A stretch of DNA of 64,000 nt, taken from the NCBI RefSeq assembly GCF_030272615.1, contig NC_081406.1, positions 469,260,400 through 469,324,399 on the forward strand, written 5' to 3'. Positions 11,646-23,574 of the stretch are shown here, piece by piece (within the stretch, counting starts at the first letter, position 1; the number at the start of each line of letters is the position of its first letter). This stretch comes from Cryptomeria japonica. Its lineage: Eukaryota; Streptophyta; Pinopsida; Cupressales; Cupressaceae. Made by a program: the position numbers and the translations under genes. The notes beneath the pieces were generated by a model. The model saw only the letters and a program-made list of their open reading frames with translations. It had not been told where the DNA came from and searched no databases.

Positions 11646-14600
11646 CCTCTACTTCTATTTATTTCAATATATATTTAGTTTCCCATATTTTGAATGTATC
11701 ATCATCAGGCCACAAGAATTTAATGATTTTTTTCTTCAGTTTGTTCCAACTCTTCCATGATTTTGTCAACTGTTTAACTTCCTTCTCCAAAAAGCCGAAA
11801 TGTGATTTTATTTTCTCAATTTCCTCAATAGTCTAAATAAATAAAGAAGTATCATCCATGTTTATAATGTTATTAATTCTTTGACACATTTTATGACCCA
11901 ACTCCTCAATCCATACTTCTTTATCTTTTATCTTGTTGGTGCTCAAAAAACCTCCAGGAAATAATTCAATTTTTCACTTGCATACTCCTTTTGGTACAAG
12001 TTTGCCCTCCTTTTGATGTTAACTCCTTCTGCCACAAACCTAGACAACTCATTTGCTAATTCACAAGTAGTTTTGATTATGACATCAACACCTTCTTCTC
12101 TTTGGGACAAAGAAAATATAGTCTTCAAATCCACCTCTCTGATGGTCCATTTATCCAAAATTGGCTCCAAAGTAGCCTTTTCTTCTTTGAAAGAATCTAA
12201 AAGACTCATTACCCTTCCCATATGTATATGCACAATTGCTGGCCCAATCATATTGGCAAACTTCAAAATAGTACCCCTGTTCTTTTCCTCATACTTATTT
12301 GCAAAAATTGTTTGAGCTTGCCTCAATCTCTCAATCTCATCCTCAATGTTCTTAGCTGATTGGAAACCAGGAGTCATGGGAGAAGGAGGGAATTCAATAA
12401 TTGGGCTAGGAGGGGGCTTAGTAGAAGAAGAAGCAATCATCAGTCGGGAAGACTCACCCCTTTGATGATGTCCTTCCAATTTACTCTTCAGCTTGCAATA
12501 GTGCCATCTTTAGAAGCTAGCTCAAGCTTTGCTTGATTATAAGCCTTTAAGACTACCTCTAATTTCGTGTGGAGATCAGCTTTCTCCTTGGCCTCTTTTT
12601 CAGCCATTTTCATGTTGAATTTAGTAGACTCTAAGGTCATGCTAGTAGCTTCTACTACCCCTATGTCTCTCACTCTTTTCACAATCATGCCCCCTAAGTA
12701 ATCAGATTCTGAGAAATCTCTCCTTTTATTTTCATCTCTTTTAAGTGACCACATTATAAGGGCTGTATGGTCAGTACTGTAATTCATTCCCTCTAAAGGC
12801 TTTGTCTCCTTCCTTACTACATCAAACACTATTGCATCGGCTATGTCCCATTATGGGAGAATTAGCACTCCAGCATCTGCAATCAATTTTCTCCCTTCCT
12901 CAGGGGTAATTGCTTCAAACTCTCTCACCATTTCCTACTTTATTTCTTCTTCAACCATAGATGTATCCTTATGGGGTTGTTTACCTTTCCCCTTTTCACA
13001 CCTTTCTTTAAAATTCCCTATATGCCTTCCCCAAACAAATTTCAGAAAGGCTCATGTCTTTACAAAACTGTTATCAGCCAAATATTCATCACTGGCCTGC
13101 TTAATGACAGGATCTAGTTCTCTACCTACAAATTCGTCAACAGTCAGGTCCATTTTGGCACCTACTGGCTCTTCTGGCATCCCTTCTTGCAATTCTCCAC
13201 ATGTACATGCAATCTCCCCTAAGCTTCCTAGTTGTAGTAATTGCTCAGCAACTGCCTACTCATCACCTATAAATAATGAAGATTGAGAAGGAGAATATAG
13301 GGATTCACTTGACTGTGCCTCTTTTTCCAACCTTTGCCTTTTTGGGGAAGCTTGTGACTAAAGGGCATCCTCTATTGGCCTCTTTCCCTTTGACGTAGAA
13401 GGTTCATCCCTCCTAGGCATTACCACATTATATCCCAATTTCTTATACATTACATACTCTCCAGGGGGAATGACTTTGGCCAAAACAGGCCTAGTGAAGA
13501 CAAGCTTGCCTTTCTCAGGGTCTGCCTTCATTAAAGCATCCTTCTTCTCATTCAGAGTCTGATTGCACCTTCAAAGTATCCTATCAAATAATTTATCATC
13601 TCCTCAAATGGGTGAAATATTTTCAAAGGATCATAATTCTTGTGAAAAAATTGGACAAAATCAAGGGTCTTCTTATATGCCAACCATTTTTCCTTTTTTA
13701 CTTCCTGCTCATCCAAATTAAATTCATTTCTTATCAGATCATAAAGGAAGTGAAATTGATAAATTTTGTGACCGCACCTCACTTTCTTCCTAAACATACC
13801 ATTAAAGAAGTCTTTAGTATCAATAAACCTAGCCACTATCATTGACAATCTGTATGGCTGAAGGAACTTCTCAAAATGTAGCCAGCCACCTTTGGTAACT
13901 ACAAATTGATGTGCCATGCTGACTATTGGGAAGATTGTCCCTCTTCCTTTATTCGTTAGCTCTGCTTCTTGTAGGCCTCCAATTTGCCTCATAATCTCAG
14001 CAATACCAATCTTGAAAGGGACTTGATAGTGGAGCAAATATGGGGTTCCCCTGAAACCATGTACTCTGAAAACGGTGGAAATGGGATATAAGATTATGTC
14101 ACCCCAATTGTGCACAATCTTGATGCTCTATGCAAACTCCTTAGGTCTTATGAATTCAAGGAGAACCTTTGGGATCCTAGGGTTCTCTTGACACAGAATA
14201 ATTCTAAGCTTAGATGCAAATCATCTATCAAATTTTAGATAGCTAGCATCTTCTCTGTCCCAAGAAAGATCTACACTCCATAACTGAAGTGGTATGTCTT
14301 AACCATCCCTTTCTCTTAGTAGGTCCATATCTTTTCTAAAATATTCCACACCTTTAAACAAGAACATATACATCAACATGGAATACCAGCCAAAAGGTCT
14401 ATCCACTTTAGAATTATTTATCCCAATTAAACCCTCATGAATGACATCTGCAAGATAAGGTGCAAAATCATATGCCACTGCTAAGGATGGGTTCAAAATT
14501 TGTTCCATCATAAGCATATAATGAGTTGGCATGGCATTCTCTGCATCATCTCCAAAAATTTGACATAGAGACCAATATACACCCTTAGCCCTTAAAGTGA

Positions 14601-15201
14601 AGAAATTCATGGGGAAAGGCTCCATTGTGCTAGGGCCTACCAATGTTAACCCTCCTATCTTTGCAAAAAGTTCCTTCAATGGCCCATTCCTAAGATGATC
14701 CTTCTGGGCATCATATACATTCTTGAGCATTTCAAAATCAATGGGTTCTAAATTACTTGAGGCTTCATTCAGCTGAAATACCCTTCTGAGTTCATCATCA
14801 GTGATTTGAATTAGGGGGTCCCTGTTTACATTCCTCACGGTCCTAGTGATAGGGTCATAACTTTTTGCAATCTAGGTCAACAAATCAATATCCATGAAAA
14901 TTCCATGGACCACCAGTTTCCCAACATTTAATTGTCATATATTATTTATAGGACTAGCTGTATTCCGTTGGCCAAACCCTACCTTGAACAGACCTAAACC
15001 TGTCATGCCTATCTAGGGATCTCTCAGCCAACATCCCTTATCATATAAACCATCACCAATCTGCAGGTGGGGATATTTGGGCACAAGTTTGTTTATCTTA
15101 GTTGTATTATTTGTGGATTGAACCAATTGTTCGAGAAAGTCATCACAAATAGCCCTCTCTTGGTAATCTATCTTTCCCTTAAATTCTCTTTGCGATGCCA
15201 T
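11646..15201 (-). pseudogene. Decayed long ORF, relative of 7200-10088
   Basis: On the minus strand an ATG at 15201 opens a frame that continues with only in-frame stops to about 13552, covering the pieces 15201-15013, 14838-14299 and 14115-13552. Coding then shifts frame: 12829-12488, 12479-11943, and a further shifted piece to about 11646. The N-terminal 500 codons are globular. The C-terminal part is proline-rich (KPPPSPIIEFPPSP) and then coiled coil (IEDEIERLRQAQ). It shares with 7200-10088 the motif pair YDFAPYLADVIHEGL and HNWGD...GFRGTPYLL, in the same order and spacing. The two genes face each other tail to tail. The function is unknown; a retroelement accessory protein is the most likely class. 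Repeats of the 5455-6980 type lie 5' of it. Confidence 0.6.
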
Positions 15202-15479
15202 CTTATCAATCTAAAGCTATCCTCACTTCAATTGTTATTCAAATAACCCCTTCTAAATTTCCAGCACCAAACAATGTCACACAAATAGGTATTGCAAAGC
15301 ACAGTCGTAGAAAAACTTACTTGTCCCTTGAGAAATCACAAAAACCACACACCTAGTCTCTGCTAATCCTCTTGATAGCTATTTGCAATTTGAATTTCAA
15401 AACAATGTCTTATGGAGGCACCTTACCGACAACTGAGCATTAATTATCATCAATAGGGTCGTGCACTTCTGCAATTAAT

Positions 15480-16060
15480 TCTTTTAAATTTCAAATTTTG
15501 GCTCGAATGGACAAAAAGGGCATCTTCTGAGTATTTTTCCCTTTAGTCGCTGATCCACAAAGAGTAAAGGTCGAGCATTCATAGTCTACTGAGAACTGTT
15601 AGATCATGTAGATTTAGCACTCACTTTAATCAATTTAGCCTTCAAAGTGGGCCCATCATTTCATCACTCACCTGCTCTTTGTCGATGATTCGCGATGGGT
15701 AAAGGTCAAGCATCTTCCCTTTGCGGTCTAGCGACAACCATTGATTTCCTCTGGAATTTGTCACATTGATTGGGCCCACCATTCATTCACTAGTCCGCAA
15801 AGAATAAAGGAGCAGCATCTCTTCATAATGGTCTAGCGACAACCATCTGATCATCAACTAACAGTTCAATCCTTAAGGTCCTTCGTTACTTAGCCGTCAC
15901 CACTAAACCATCACCGCTAGCTATCTCCATTAACTATATGGATTGACTGTTTGACCGGCCCCACCGCTAGTGGCTTGTCACTGGGTCATGATGAATATTC
16001 AACATGCAACTTCCCATTGCGGTGTCATGACAACCATTAGATCAAAATAAACTTATCCAA
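15480..16060 (-). repeat. Inverted copy of the 90-bp leader repeat family
   Basis: The reverse complement contains the phrases of 26860-27110: GATC(T/C)(A/G)ACAGTT, a variable bridge, ACTCTTTGYGGATCAGCGACT and CCATTGCGG-type words. Four or more degenerate units are visible (near 15560, 15690, 15800 and 16010). It sits just 5' of the minus-strand ORF, mirroring the arrangement at 5455-7200 on the plus strand. Confidence 0.6.
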
Positions 16061-16189
16061 CCTTCAAGAACCCGATGCATACATAAAGGAAAATACTTAG
16101 GACTTTAGGAAACTATGAAATATTTCAAATTTAATTAAGACCTGCCCAAACCTAGAACTCAAAATAGACCCTTTCGACGATACGGTGAC

Positions 16190-16835
16190 CCTTCCACTTA
16201 AGTGAAAAAAGCAATTAGAAATGCTCTTATGATGAAACTATGACCCGATGAGAAGGCATAGGCATGGAGTGGAGCCATCAACTATTAGGGAGAGTGGTTT
16301 CAAGTTACCCCGCTGACCCAATAAGAAAGCTTTGTTTTGGTCGTTCATTGGTGAAGCCATTGGGTATCGGAAGGAGTGGGTTCACATTACCCCAATGACC
16401 CAATGAGTAAGCATTGGAGTTGGAGCATGTTCAAAGGCGGTGCTATAAAAGATTGGGAAGAGTAGTTTCACGCTACACCGATGACCCAATGAGACTGCCT
16501 CCCTTGCCAAGTTGTCATTGGCCATTGGAAGTGAGGTTTTGAAGTTTTCCCGATGACCCAATAGGAAGTGCAGAGTGTAGAAAGTTGTCATTGGCCCTCG
16601 AAAGATAGGTTTTGAAGTCTACCTGATGATCTGATGGAAAGTGAAAAGTGGTGTGTGTAGTCATCGGTCATCGGTAGCCCGTTTTGATGTTACATCAAAG
16701 ACCTGATAGGGAGTGCAAAGTGTTGGAGGTTGTCATCAGACATCAGTAACCTTGTTTAGATGTTACCCTGATGTTCCAATGGAATTTGTGAAATAGTCCC
16801 AAATGGAAAACCATTGGTAATGAGATTTATCTCAT
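16190..16835 (+). repeat. Degenerate CGATGACCCAATGAG repeats
   Basis: At least six degenerate units contain ACCCCGATGACCCAATGAG or variants, each followed by GGAAGTG...GTTGTCATTGG. Their orientation matches 27110-27310 and 6000-6980, but is opposite to the neighbouring repeats at 15480-16060. The junction at 16060-16190 is therefore an inversion point or the meeting of two insertions. Confidence 0.55.
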
Positions 16836-17460
16836 CCAAGAAGATCCAGATGGCTACAAGCTTGAAATCGAGACATTGTGTAACCAAAGGGGGGAAAGTT
16901 TGCTAAACCAAACAAGATGGGTGGTTTTTCAAAGAGAAAAAGAATGTGTGTGTCCTTCACCCCTGCAAGGATTTAGTGAATGAGCTTACTTTATGAGCTT
17001 GAGGAAGGTGAGATAAGCAAACAAATTGTAGGGAAGCCCTTAGAAGTCTAGAGCGGTAGACTTGGAACCCAGAAAGGAATAGAAGCAAACCATCAAAGAA
17101 ACCTAATTGATGGTAAACTAGGTAGCCTCCCTATCACATTGGTTCTTTACAAATTGTAATGTCACCATCCATGATCAATACATGTAGATAAAAATGAAAT
17201 CTTTAAACATAAAAATATTGGCTACAAAATGACCATCAAAGGCGCTCCATGCACCTACAATGGTAAGCCATTTCTAACATAGTGTCAGCTGACACTTTTT
17301 CATATTTACCATAACAAGATGTTTTATAACATAGTGGGTAAGTACCTAAAATAGTGCTACTGCTAATTTTACAAAATTATTCCTATTGTCTACAATAGGG
17401 TCATAGAAGTGTAGTTTCAAGTGACATATGCAAAACAGGAAATTGTAGATAAACAACAAA
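16836..17460. other. Gene-free stretch
   Basis: No coherent frame, repeat or structured RNA is evident. Confidence 0.4.
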
Positions 17461-17461
17461 A

Positions 17462-18120
17462 CTAATTCCCAATGTATTGGAGTATGACAGCCATGTTCTC
17501 TCCAATCTCCATTACTTTGATAGCAACTGGTGCCAAGAGCCAGCTATCATTGGAGTTGAGTAGTCTATGGAAGGGATCCAGATTCCCATTCCTCACCCCT
17601 ACCCTAAACACCTCCCATGCCTCCTGGATGAAGTTCTTCCTCCTCTCCTGTGTTGCCCTTTTTTTGGCAATTTCCTCATCTTCACTATCTGACTCCTCTG
17701 ATTCAGAGGAGATGTAGTTGGTCTTGTTAAAATAGATGTTGAGGGTGCTTACCCAAAAATTGGAATCCAACTCTAGAATGGCATTGGCTAGGGCCTATCC
17801 ATCAGACGAGCAAACAAAGTCGTCGATCCTCTATATGGTCACTTCCTTTGAATCAAATATGTCAACCATAGGGCAAATGACAACCTCATAAACAAACCCA
17901 TCACACCAATGTTGATTAGAACCCAATATACCATTAGCCACCTGCCATACAACATTCCAGAGCACATCATTTGCTTGAAATAGCCAGCTGCATTGGGCAT
18001 GGATCGATTCCTCTCTACACAGGCAATTTGAGACCAAAATGATGCACCATCGGTTTAGATCGATACTTCCAGGCTTAAGACTACAATCTGAACAATTCCT
18101 TATATAAAGTTTTGGACTTT
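17462..18120 (-). pseudogene. Unrecognised decayed frame with acidic segment
   Basis: Read on the minus strand, one frame is open from about 18120 to 17462 except for two stops near 17830 and 17796. The translation has tryptophan-rich segments (QCSWLFQANDVLWNVVWQV and SNQHWCDGFVYEVV), then an acidic run (SSESEESDSEDEEIAKKRA), then a helical tail ending LQYIGN. Amino-acid use looks genuinely coding. I do not recognise the family and found no retroelement enzyme motif. It lies downstream of, and on the same strand as, the coiled-coil frame at 18755-19363 and could belong to the same lost element. Confidence 0.4.
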
Positions 18121-18754
18121 CTAGAGAATTCTAGAGACCACAACAGGCCCAAATTCCAATCAAGGTTCATCCGAACAACATATTTTTACTATTATGAGAA
18201 CTTGTCAAGTCCCTACTCATATGTACTTTATCTAACTAGCCTGATACCAATTTTCCAAAGCGCATGAAAAAACACAAAGGTCTCTGATTTTCCCTTCCAC
18301 TAAGGTATGGCCTACCTCTAGCTAAAATGAAGCTCCCCTGCTCAATCCACATTCACTGACATAAAGGGTGTTCCTTATACTAAAATAGCTTGTTCCACCA
18401 AATGGAAGAGATAGGGAAATTAAGATCATGCTAAGGAGATTCATCATACCAAGTGAGGTGTTAGGAAACTATTTACCAAGGTTTCCAAATACTATTAAAT
18501 GTGTCTATCTCTAAATTTTTGTTTGCATACTCTAACATTTAATTACAATCGTAATGTATAATGTTCTGATTAATAGGAAAAATAGGCTTTAAGGACCCGA
18601 AACCTTTAACAAAGGAGATTAAAAAGGATCATCAAAGAGAATCTAGACCAAGAATGAACAACTAACAAAATGACTGGCAATAAAGCCAGTAAACAGAAAG
18701 GATAGAAGTGGAAAGAAACAACAAAATGAAGAAACCAGAGAAAACACTGCACAA

Positions 18755-19363
18755 TTATAAGGCCTTCAAGAGGTCCTCCATCTTAATCATCAGCTGGTCA
18801 TAATTGGCTAGAGCATCTTTAAGTTCATCCAAGTCCTTATTTGGCTTCTCCTTCTTTTTACCTCTGGTTCTTGTTCTAGGTCCTTGAAAATATCTTGTTC
18901 CTTCAGTGTTAGGCTCAATTTCCAGGGTATTCTCCTCCTCCAAATTGTTGATGAGGGTTTTGGTTTTGCCAGTAGAGGCCTTCAAAATGTTTAAGCTTTT
19001 CTCTGCAATAATTTTAAGCCATTCCTCAATTTTGCTAACTTTATTGACAGTTTCCGCCATTGTTTGATCCATAGAATTGGCATTTGCTTTCCTCTCAATC
19101 AGGTCTTTCTCAATTTGCTCAAATCTGTGGTTGAAGGAGTCTCTCATATTTTCAGTTCTAGCAATAGTTTTGGTCAAATCCTCCACATAATCTGTTGTTG
19201 ACTTCCCTTTGCCAATGTTGATAGTTTCCAGAATCTGAATTCTGCTGATAGTTTCTAGAATCAGGATTCTGCTGATAGTTTCCAGAGTCTGGATTCTGCT
19301 GATAGTTTCCAGAATTTGGATACTAGTACTGACAATATTAGAATAGCTTGAAGCACTCCATTT
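18755..19363 (-). CDS. Coiled-coil protein frame with 9-residue N-terminal repeats
   Basis: A minus-strand frame with no stop from about 19363 to 18755. The part after the first ATG (19186) is 143 codons; upstream of it the frame stays open through four 27-bp tandem units that encode a 9-residue repeat (ISRIQTLET and variants). The protein is rich in E, K, L and I with heptad-like spacing, contains a basic patch (RTRTRGKKKEKPNKD), and ends with a helix (DQLMIKMEDLLKAL). A trimeric or dimeric coiled coil is likely. I cannot name it. It may be an accessory protein of a mobile element, since LINE-A ends just upstream on the same strand. The true start is uncertain. Confidence 0.4.
   Translation of the reverse strand, partial: KWSASSYSNIVSTSIQILETISRIQTLETISRILILETISRIQILETINIGKGKSTTDYVEDLTKTIARTENMRDSFNHRFEQIEKDLIERKANANSMDQTMAETVNKVSKIEEWLKIIAEKSLNILKASTGKTKTLINNLEEENTLEIEPNTEGTRYFQGPRTRTRGKKKEKPNKDLDELKDALANYDQLMIKMEDLLKAL
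19220..19327 (-). repeat. Four 27-bp tandem repeats, in frame
   Basis: The units start at 19220, 19247, 19274 and 19301. Each is 27 bp, contains GATAGTTTCCAGA on the plus strand, and varies at two to four positions. The period is a multiple of three and the minus-strand frame stays open through all four, so the repeat can expand without breaking the protein. Confidence 0.85.
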
Positions 19364-19457
19364 AATCTATTTCATTATTATTTTGTCCATTAATAATCTT
19401 TGGGGTGCTATTGTATCGATCCTTAAAAATGATTAATCTAACATCCTCTTGGAGGCC

Positions 19458-22400
19458 CTATTCTCCCTTCCAAGTAATCATTTCATCTTGATTGACCGCC
19501 ACATTGGCTGCCCAGCCAGCAGAACCATTAGCTTCACAGTAAATATGAGATATGAAACTTTTCTCAAAAGTGTTAATGAGGTCTCTAGAAGCCTTTATAA
19601 TATTATTGATAGACCATGAGGGCCTAGAGGTCCCCTTGAGGCATTTAATGATGTTGTTAGAGTCCCCTTCAAGCCATAGGTAGGGGCAATTCCATCTTTT
19701 AGCAAGGAGAATGCCTTGGAGAGCTGCCATTGCTTCTACCTTGTGGTTTGTTTGGCTTCCTATTGGAACAACAATCATTTTCTTATATATACCTTTATCA
19801 TCTCTAAGGCTAGCTCCACATCCTGCAGGGCCCGGATTACCTTTTGCAGCACCATTGAAATTGGCTTTGAACCAACCATGAGGGGGTGTTCGCTATCTTG
19901 CTTCTAATCTTTTGTTTTGCTTGGGATCTAAACTATCAGCATTCTTCAAACTCTAGGAACTTAAAATGTGAGATTCCAAAGGGTTGGCAGAAAAGCAGGG
20001 GCCCCCAATGATCCCAATGTTCTCCACTATAGCCCATTTTATTTTTTGGAAAACAATTTCCTGAGTAAGAGAACTATCCTTGAAAATACAATTGTTTCTT
20101 TCTTTCCATAACCCCCACAGAATGTGAGGGAGTGAAAGCTACCACAAAGTTCTCAAAAAGGAGTTAGACCAATGATAATTCTAGGAGTAGAACAAATCAC
20201 TCATAGTGTTAGGAAACACCCAATTAATGCAAAAACTCTTAAGAAATCTTTCCCAGATAGAAGTAGAATAGGAATAGTGGATGGCCAGATGGTCCACAGA
20301 CTCTTCCTCCTCAAGACACAGAGCACATCTATTAGGGAAAGAAAAACCTCTGCCCTTGAGATTATCTAAGGTCAATATTTTATTTTGAAGAATAGTCCAA
20401 TAGAAAATTTTGATTTTAGGGATCAGTCCCTTTATCCAAGCTTTAGACCAGAAAGGATTTTTAGAAGGGGCAAGGGAGAGAACACCATACATAGAAGAGA
20501 TGGTAATATTACCTTTAGGTTCATATTTCCAAATGAGGGAATCTTCCTCTTTATTCAACTAGACTAATGACAGATGATTTTTAAGCTTAATAAGGTTTGG
20601 GTGAATCCTTTCAATGTTCTGCCATTTATTACCTATCCAATACCCTTCAACTAAAGGACCAAATGTTCTAATACAGGAGGAGGCATAAGGGGCCCATTTT
20701 GGGATATCAATCAAAGATTCATCAAAAAGCTAGGGATCTTCCTAGAATTTAATTTTCCTGCCATTGCCTACTTTCCATATAACCCCTTTAGCAATGATGT
20801 CTCTACACTTAGAGGCATGATTCCAGATATGAGACCCATTCATACTAATGTCAGAATTGATAAAAGAGGAAAGAGAAGAGGACAGAAGAGAATACTTACT
20901 TCTCTAGATTTTACACCAGTCACTATCTGAGTGGAACATTCTCCAAACCTATTTAGACAATAGAGCTTCATTTAGGGTCCGGATTCTTCTCAAACCTAGA
21001 CCTCCTTTACTTTTTGGTCTACATACCTAATCCCAAGCCACAAGAGACATTCTTTTATTTTCCTCAACCCCTGACCAGAGAAAATTTCTTTGAATTTTCT
21101 CAATTGCATCAACATACTTTACTAGAATTCTGAAAAGGCTAAGGGCATAAATAGGTATGCTTTGAAGAGAAGCTTTTAGAAGTTGAAGCTTTCCAGCCTG
21201 ACTTAAAAGGGCTCCTTTCCATCCAGCTAACTTTTTATGAAATTTGTCCACTAGAGAGCTCCAAAAAGAATCAAGAGGTGCAATGCCTAATGGGAGGCCA
21301 AGATAAGTGGCAAGAAGATCAGTAATCCGACATTTCAAAATTCTACTGATTCTACATTGTCTTCTCTTTGGTGTATTGATGAAAAAAACTTTTATTTTGA
21401 CCCAAATGAGCTGACCAGATGCAGAGGCAAACTTACAAAGAGTGTCCTTCAGGGTTCTAGCTTCTGAGATACTTGATTCCCCCATGACAATGGTATCATC
21501 CACAAACTATTGGTGAGAACAGGTATGATCAGCTGAAGAAGGTTGAAGGCCCTTACAAGATCCTCACATCACCATGCTTTCCATATACCTACCAAAACAT
21601 TCAGCCATAATAAGGAAGAGGATAGGGGAAATGGGATCCCCTTGCCTCAATCCTCTAGACACTTGGAAGAAGGGGTTTGGTGATCCATTGACAAGAACAG
21701 CAAAAGAGACTGAGGTAATAAGCTGACTAAAGAGGTCAACACATTTGGAGGAGAAACCAAAAGCCACAAGAACCTTCACAAGAAAAGACTAATCAACCCA
21801 GTCATAGGCCTTAGAGAGATCAAGCTTAAGGATGAGACCCTATTTTTTGCCCCTTACAAGAGAATGAATATTCTCATGGACAGTAATAATGGAGTCAAGA
21901 ATTTTTCTTCCTAGGACAAAACCATTTTATTGATGATTAATCAAAGAGAAAAGGACAGTCAGGATTCTAGTAGGAAGAACCTTGGAGATAATCTTATAAA
22001 AAGAGTTACATAAGCTGATTGGTCTAAACTTGTCCATGGAGTCAACACCTTGGATTTTGGGAATAAGTGCAATGAAAGTGCCATTAATTTCTTTCAGAAG
22101 TCTTCTAGCCCCAAAAAATTCCTTGACCCCGTTGGAAACATCTTTCCCTACAATGTCCCAGAAATCTTGGAAGAAGAACATGGGGAAGCCATCTGGACTA
22201 GGAGCTTTATTACCATCAAAAGAAAAAAAAAAAAAATTTATTTCCAGGTTCAAAGGTATGGAAGAAAGGGAGCATTCATCTGCTCATCAATGAGGCAAGG
22301 AATATTATGAAGAAAGGAAGATTTAGCATCAGCATCCAACCTGTGATCCCTCCTTAGAAGATTCGAGAAGTAACTTTTGGCCTCATTCCTTATCTCTTCC

Positions 22401-23572
22401 TCCTTAACCAGCTCCCCATTGTTCACTGCCAGTTTAGTTATCCTGTTTGCCGCTTTATGTTTGATAGTTGACATATGAAAGAATCTTGTATTCCTATCTC
22501 CTTCCTTTAGCCAAGTGCATCTTGATCTCTGTTTCCAAAAAGTTTCCTCTTTAGCAATGATTTCATGGTATTTTTTAAGGGTCTCATTTTCTTCAGCAAT
22601 AGACACAGTAGAGAAACCATCCTTCTAAATTTGGACCTACATTTTCTTGAGGTCATCCTGGACTTTACCTTTGGCCTCAAAAATGTTCCCGAAGCTAGAT
22701 TTATTCCAGAGTCTTATATTGTCCTTAACACTTTTGAGTTTCTTAACAACTCTTTACATAGTAGTGCCCTCAACTTGGATATTCCACCAATTCTGAATAT
22801 TACAAGTAATATCAGGGTGATGAATCCACATTTTTTCAAATCTAAAAGGAAAATGTCTTCTTCTGTTAATAGGATCAGCAAAGAGAGTGATGGGAAAATG
22901 ATCAAACCCAACCCGGATGTGAGCAGATAGGGAGCAGAAATAATGTTTGAACCAGTCATCAGAAATAAGAGCCCTGTTAAGGTGAACTTGGATAAGATGA
23001 TTGCCAGTTCTCCTATTAGTCCATGTGTATTTGCATCCCTATATCTCCACATCATTGAGAGCCTGAGTATTTATGAAATCCATAAGGGCCAACCTACTTT
23101 CAAACTGAGAGGGGCTTCCACCAAATTTTTCCTCCTCTCTCAAAGGAGTATTAAATTCTCCCATGACCAACCAACTAAGATTCTTGAAGCTATCCCTAGT
23201 TTCTATAAGTTTTTTCCAGAAGGAGTTTCTAGCTTTCAAGGTGTTGGGTGCATATATGTTGGTGAGGACCCATGATGTTCCATATTTTAAATTCTCAAAT
23301 CTAATGCAAGAGAAATTTTTTTCTTGAATAAGAACATGTCCTTTGACACTTTTGAGATTCCACATAGTAGCTATACCTCCCGAAGCACCTTCCGAGCTTC
23401 CACCACTGATACTCCCATTTTTAAAAAACTTTAGAGTTTCAACTTTTTCTCTACTCATTTTGGTCTCTTGAATTAGAATAACATCAGGTTTACTATCCCT
23501 TATCATATTCCTTATAATATCATGTTTATGAGGATTATTAAGTCCCCTAATATTCCAAGAGATAATCTTCAT
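19458..23572 (-). pseudogene. LINE-A ORF2: endonuclease, reverse transcriptase, RNase H
   Basis: This polyprotein nicks target DNA and copies the LINE RNA into the nick. The N-terminal APE-type endonuclease starts MKIISWNIRGLN and has the QETK glutamate; its usual GDFN motif reads GEFN. RT landmarks follow: NKAPSPDGFP, SRGLRQGDPISPILF, and the active site FVDDT at about 21506-21492 with a TAG immediately before it. A zf-RVT domain (CALCLEEEESVDHL, near 20300) and RNase H (FNGAAKGNPGP, EGDSNN, near 19850-19640) end the protein. The first RNase H aspartate is Asn. One frame change occurs near 22250-22220 beside a 15-base A run on the plus strand. Several in-frame stops are present, for example at 23041-23039. 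Confidence 0.85.
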
Positions 23573-23574
23573 AG

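Noticed and set aside
17462-18120. Plant-virus coat-protein-like insertion
   Set aside because: The W-rich segments briefly suggested a capsid fold, but I could match no conserved coat-protein motif, so I leave it unassigned.
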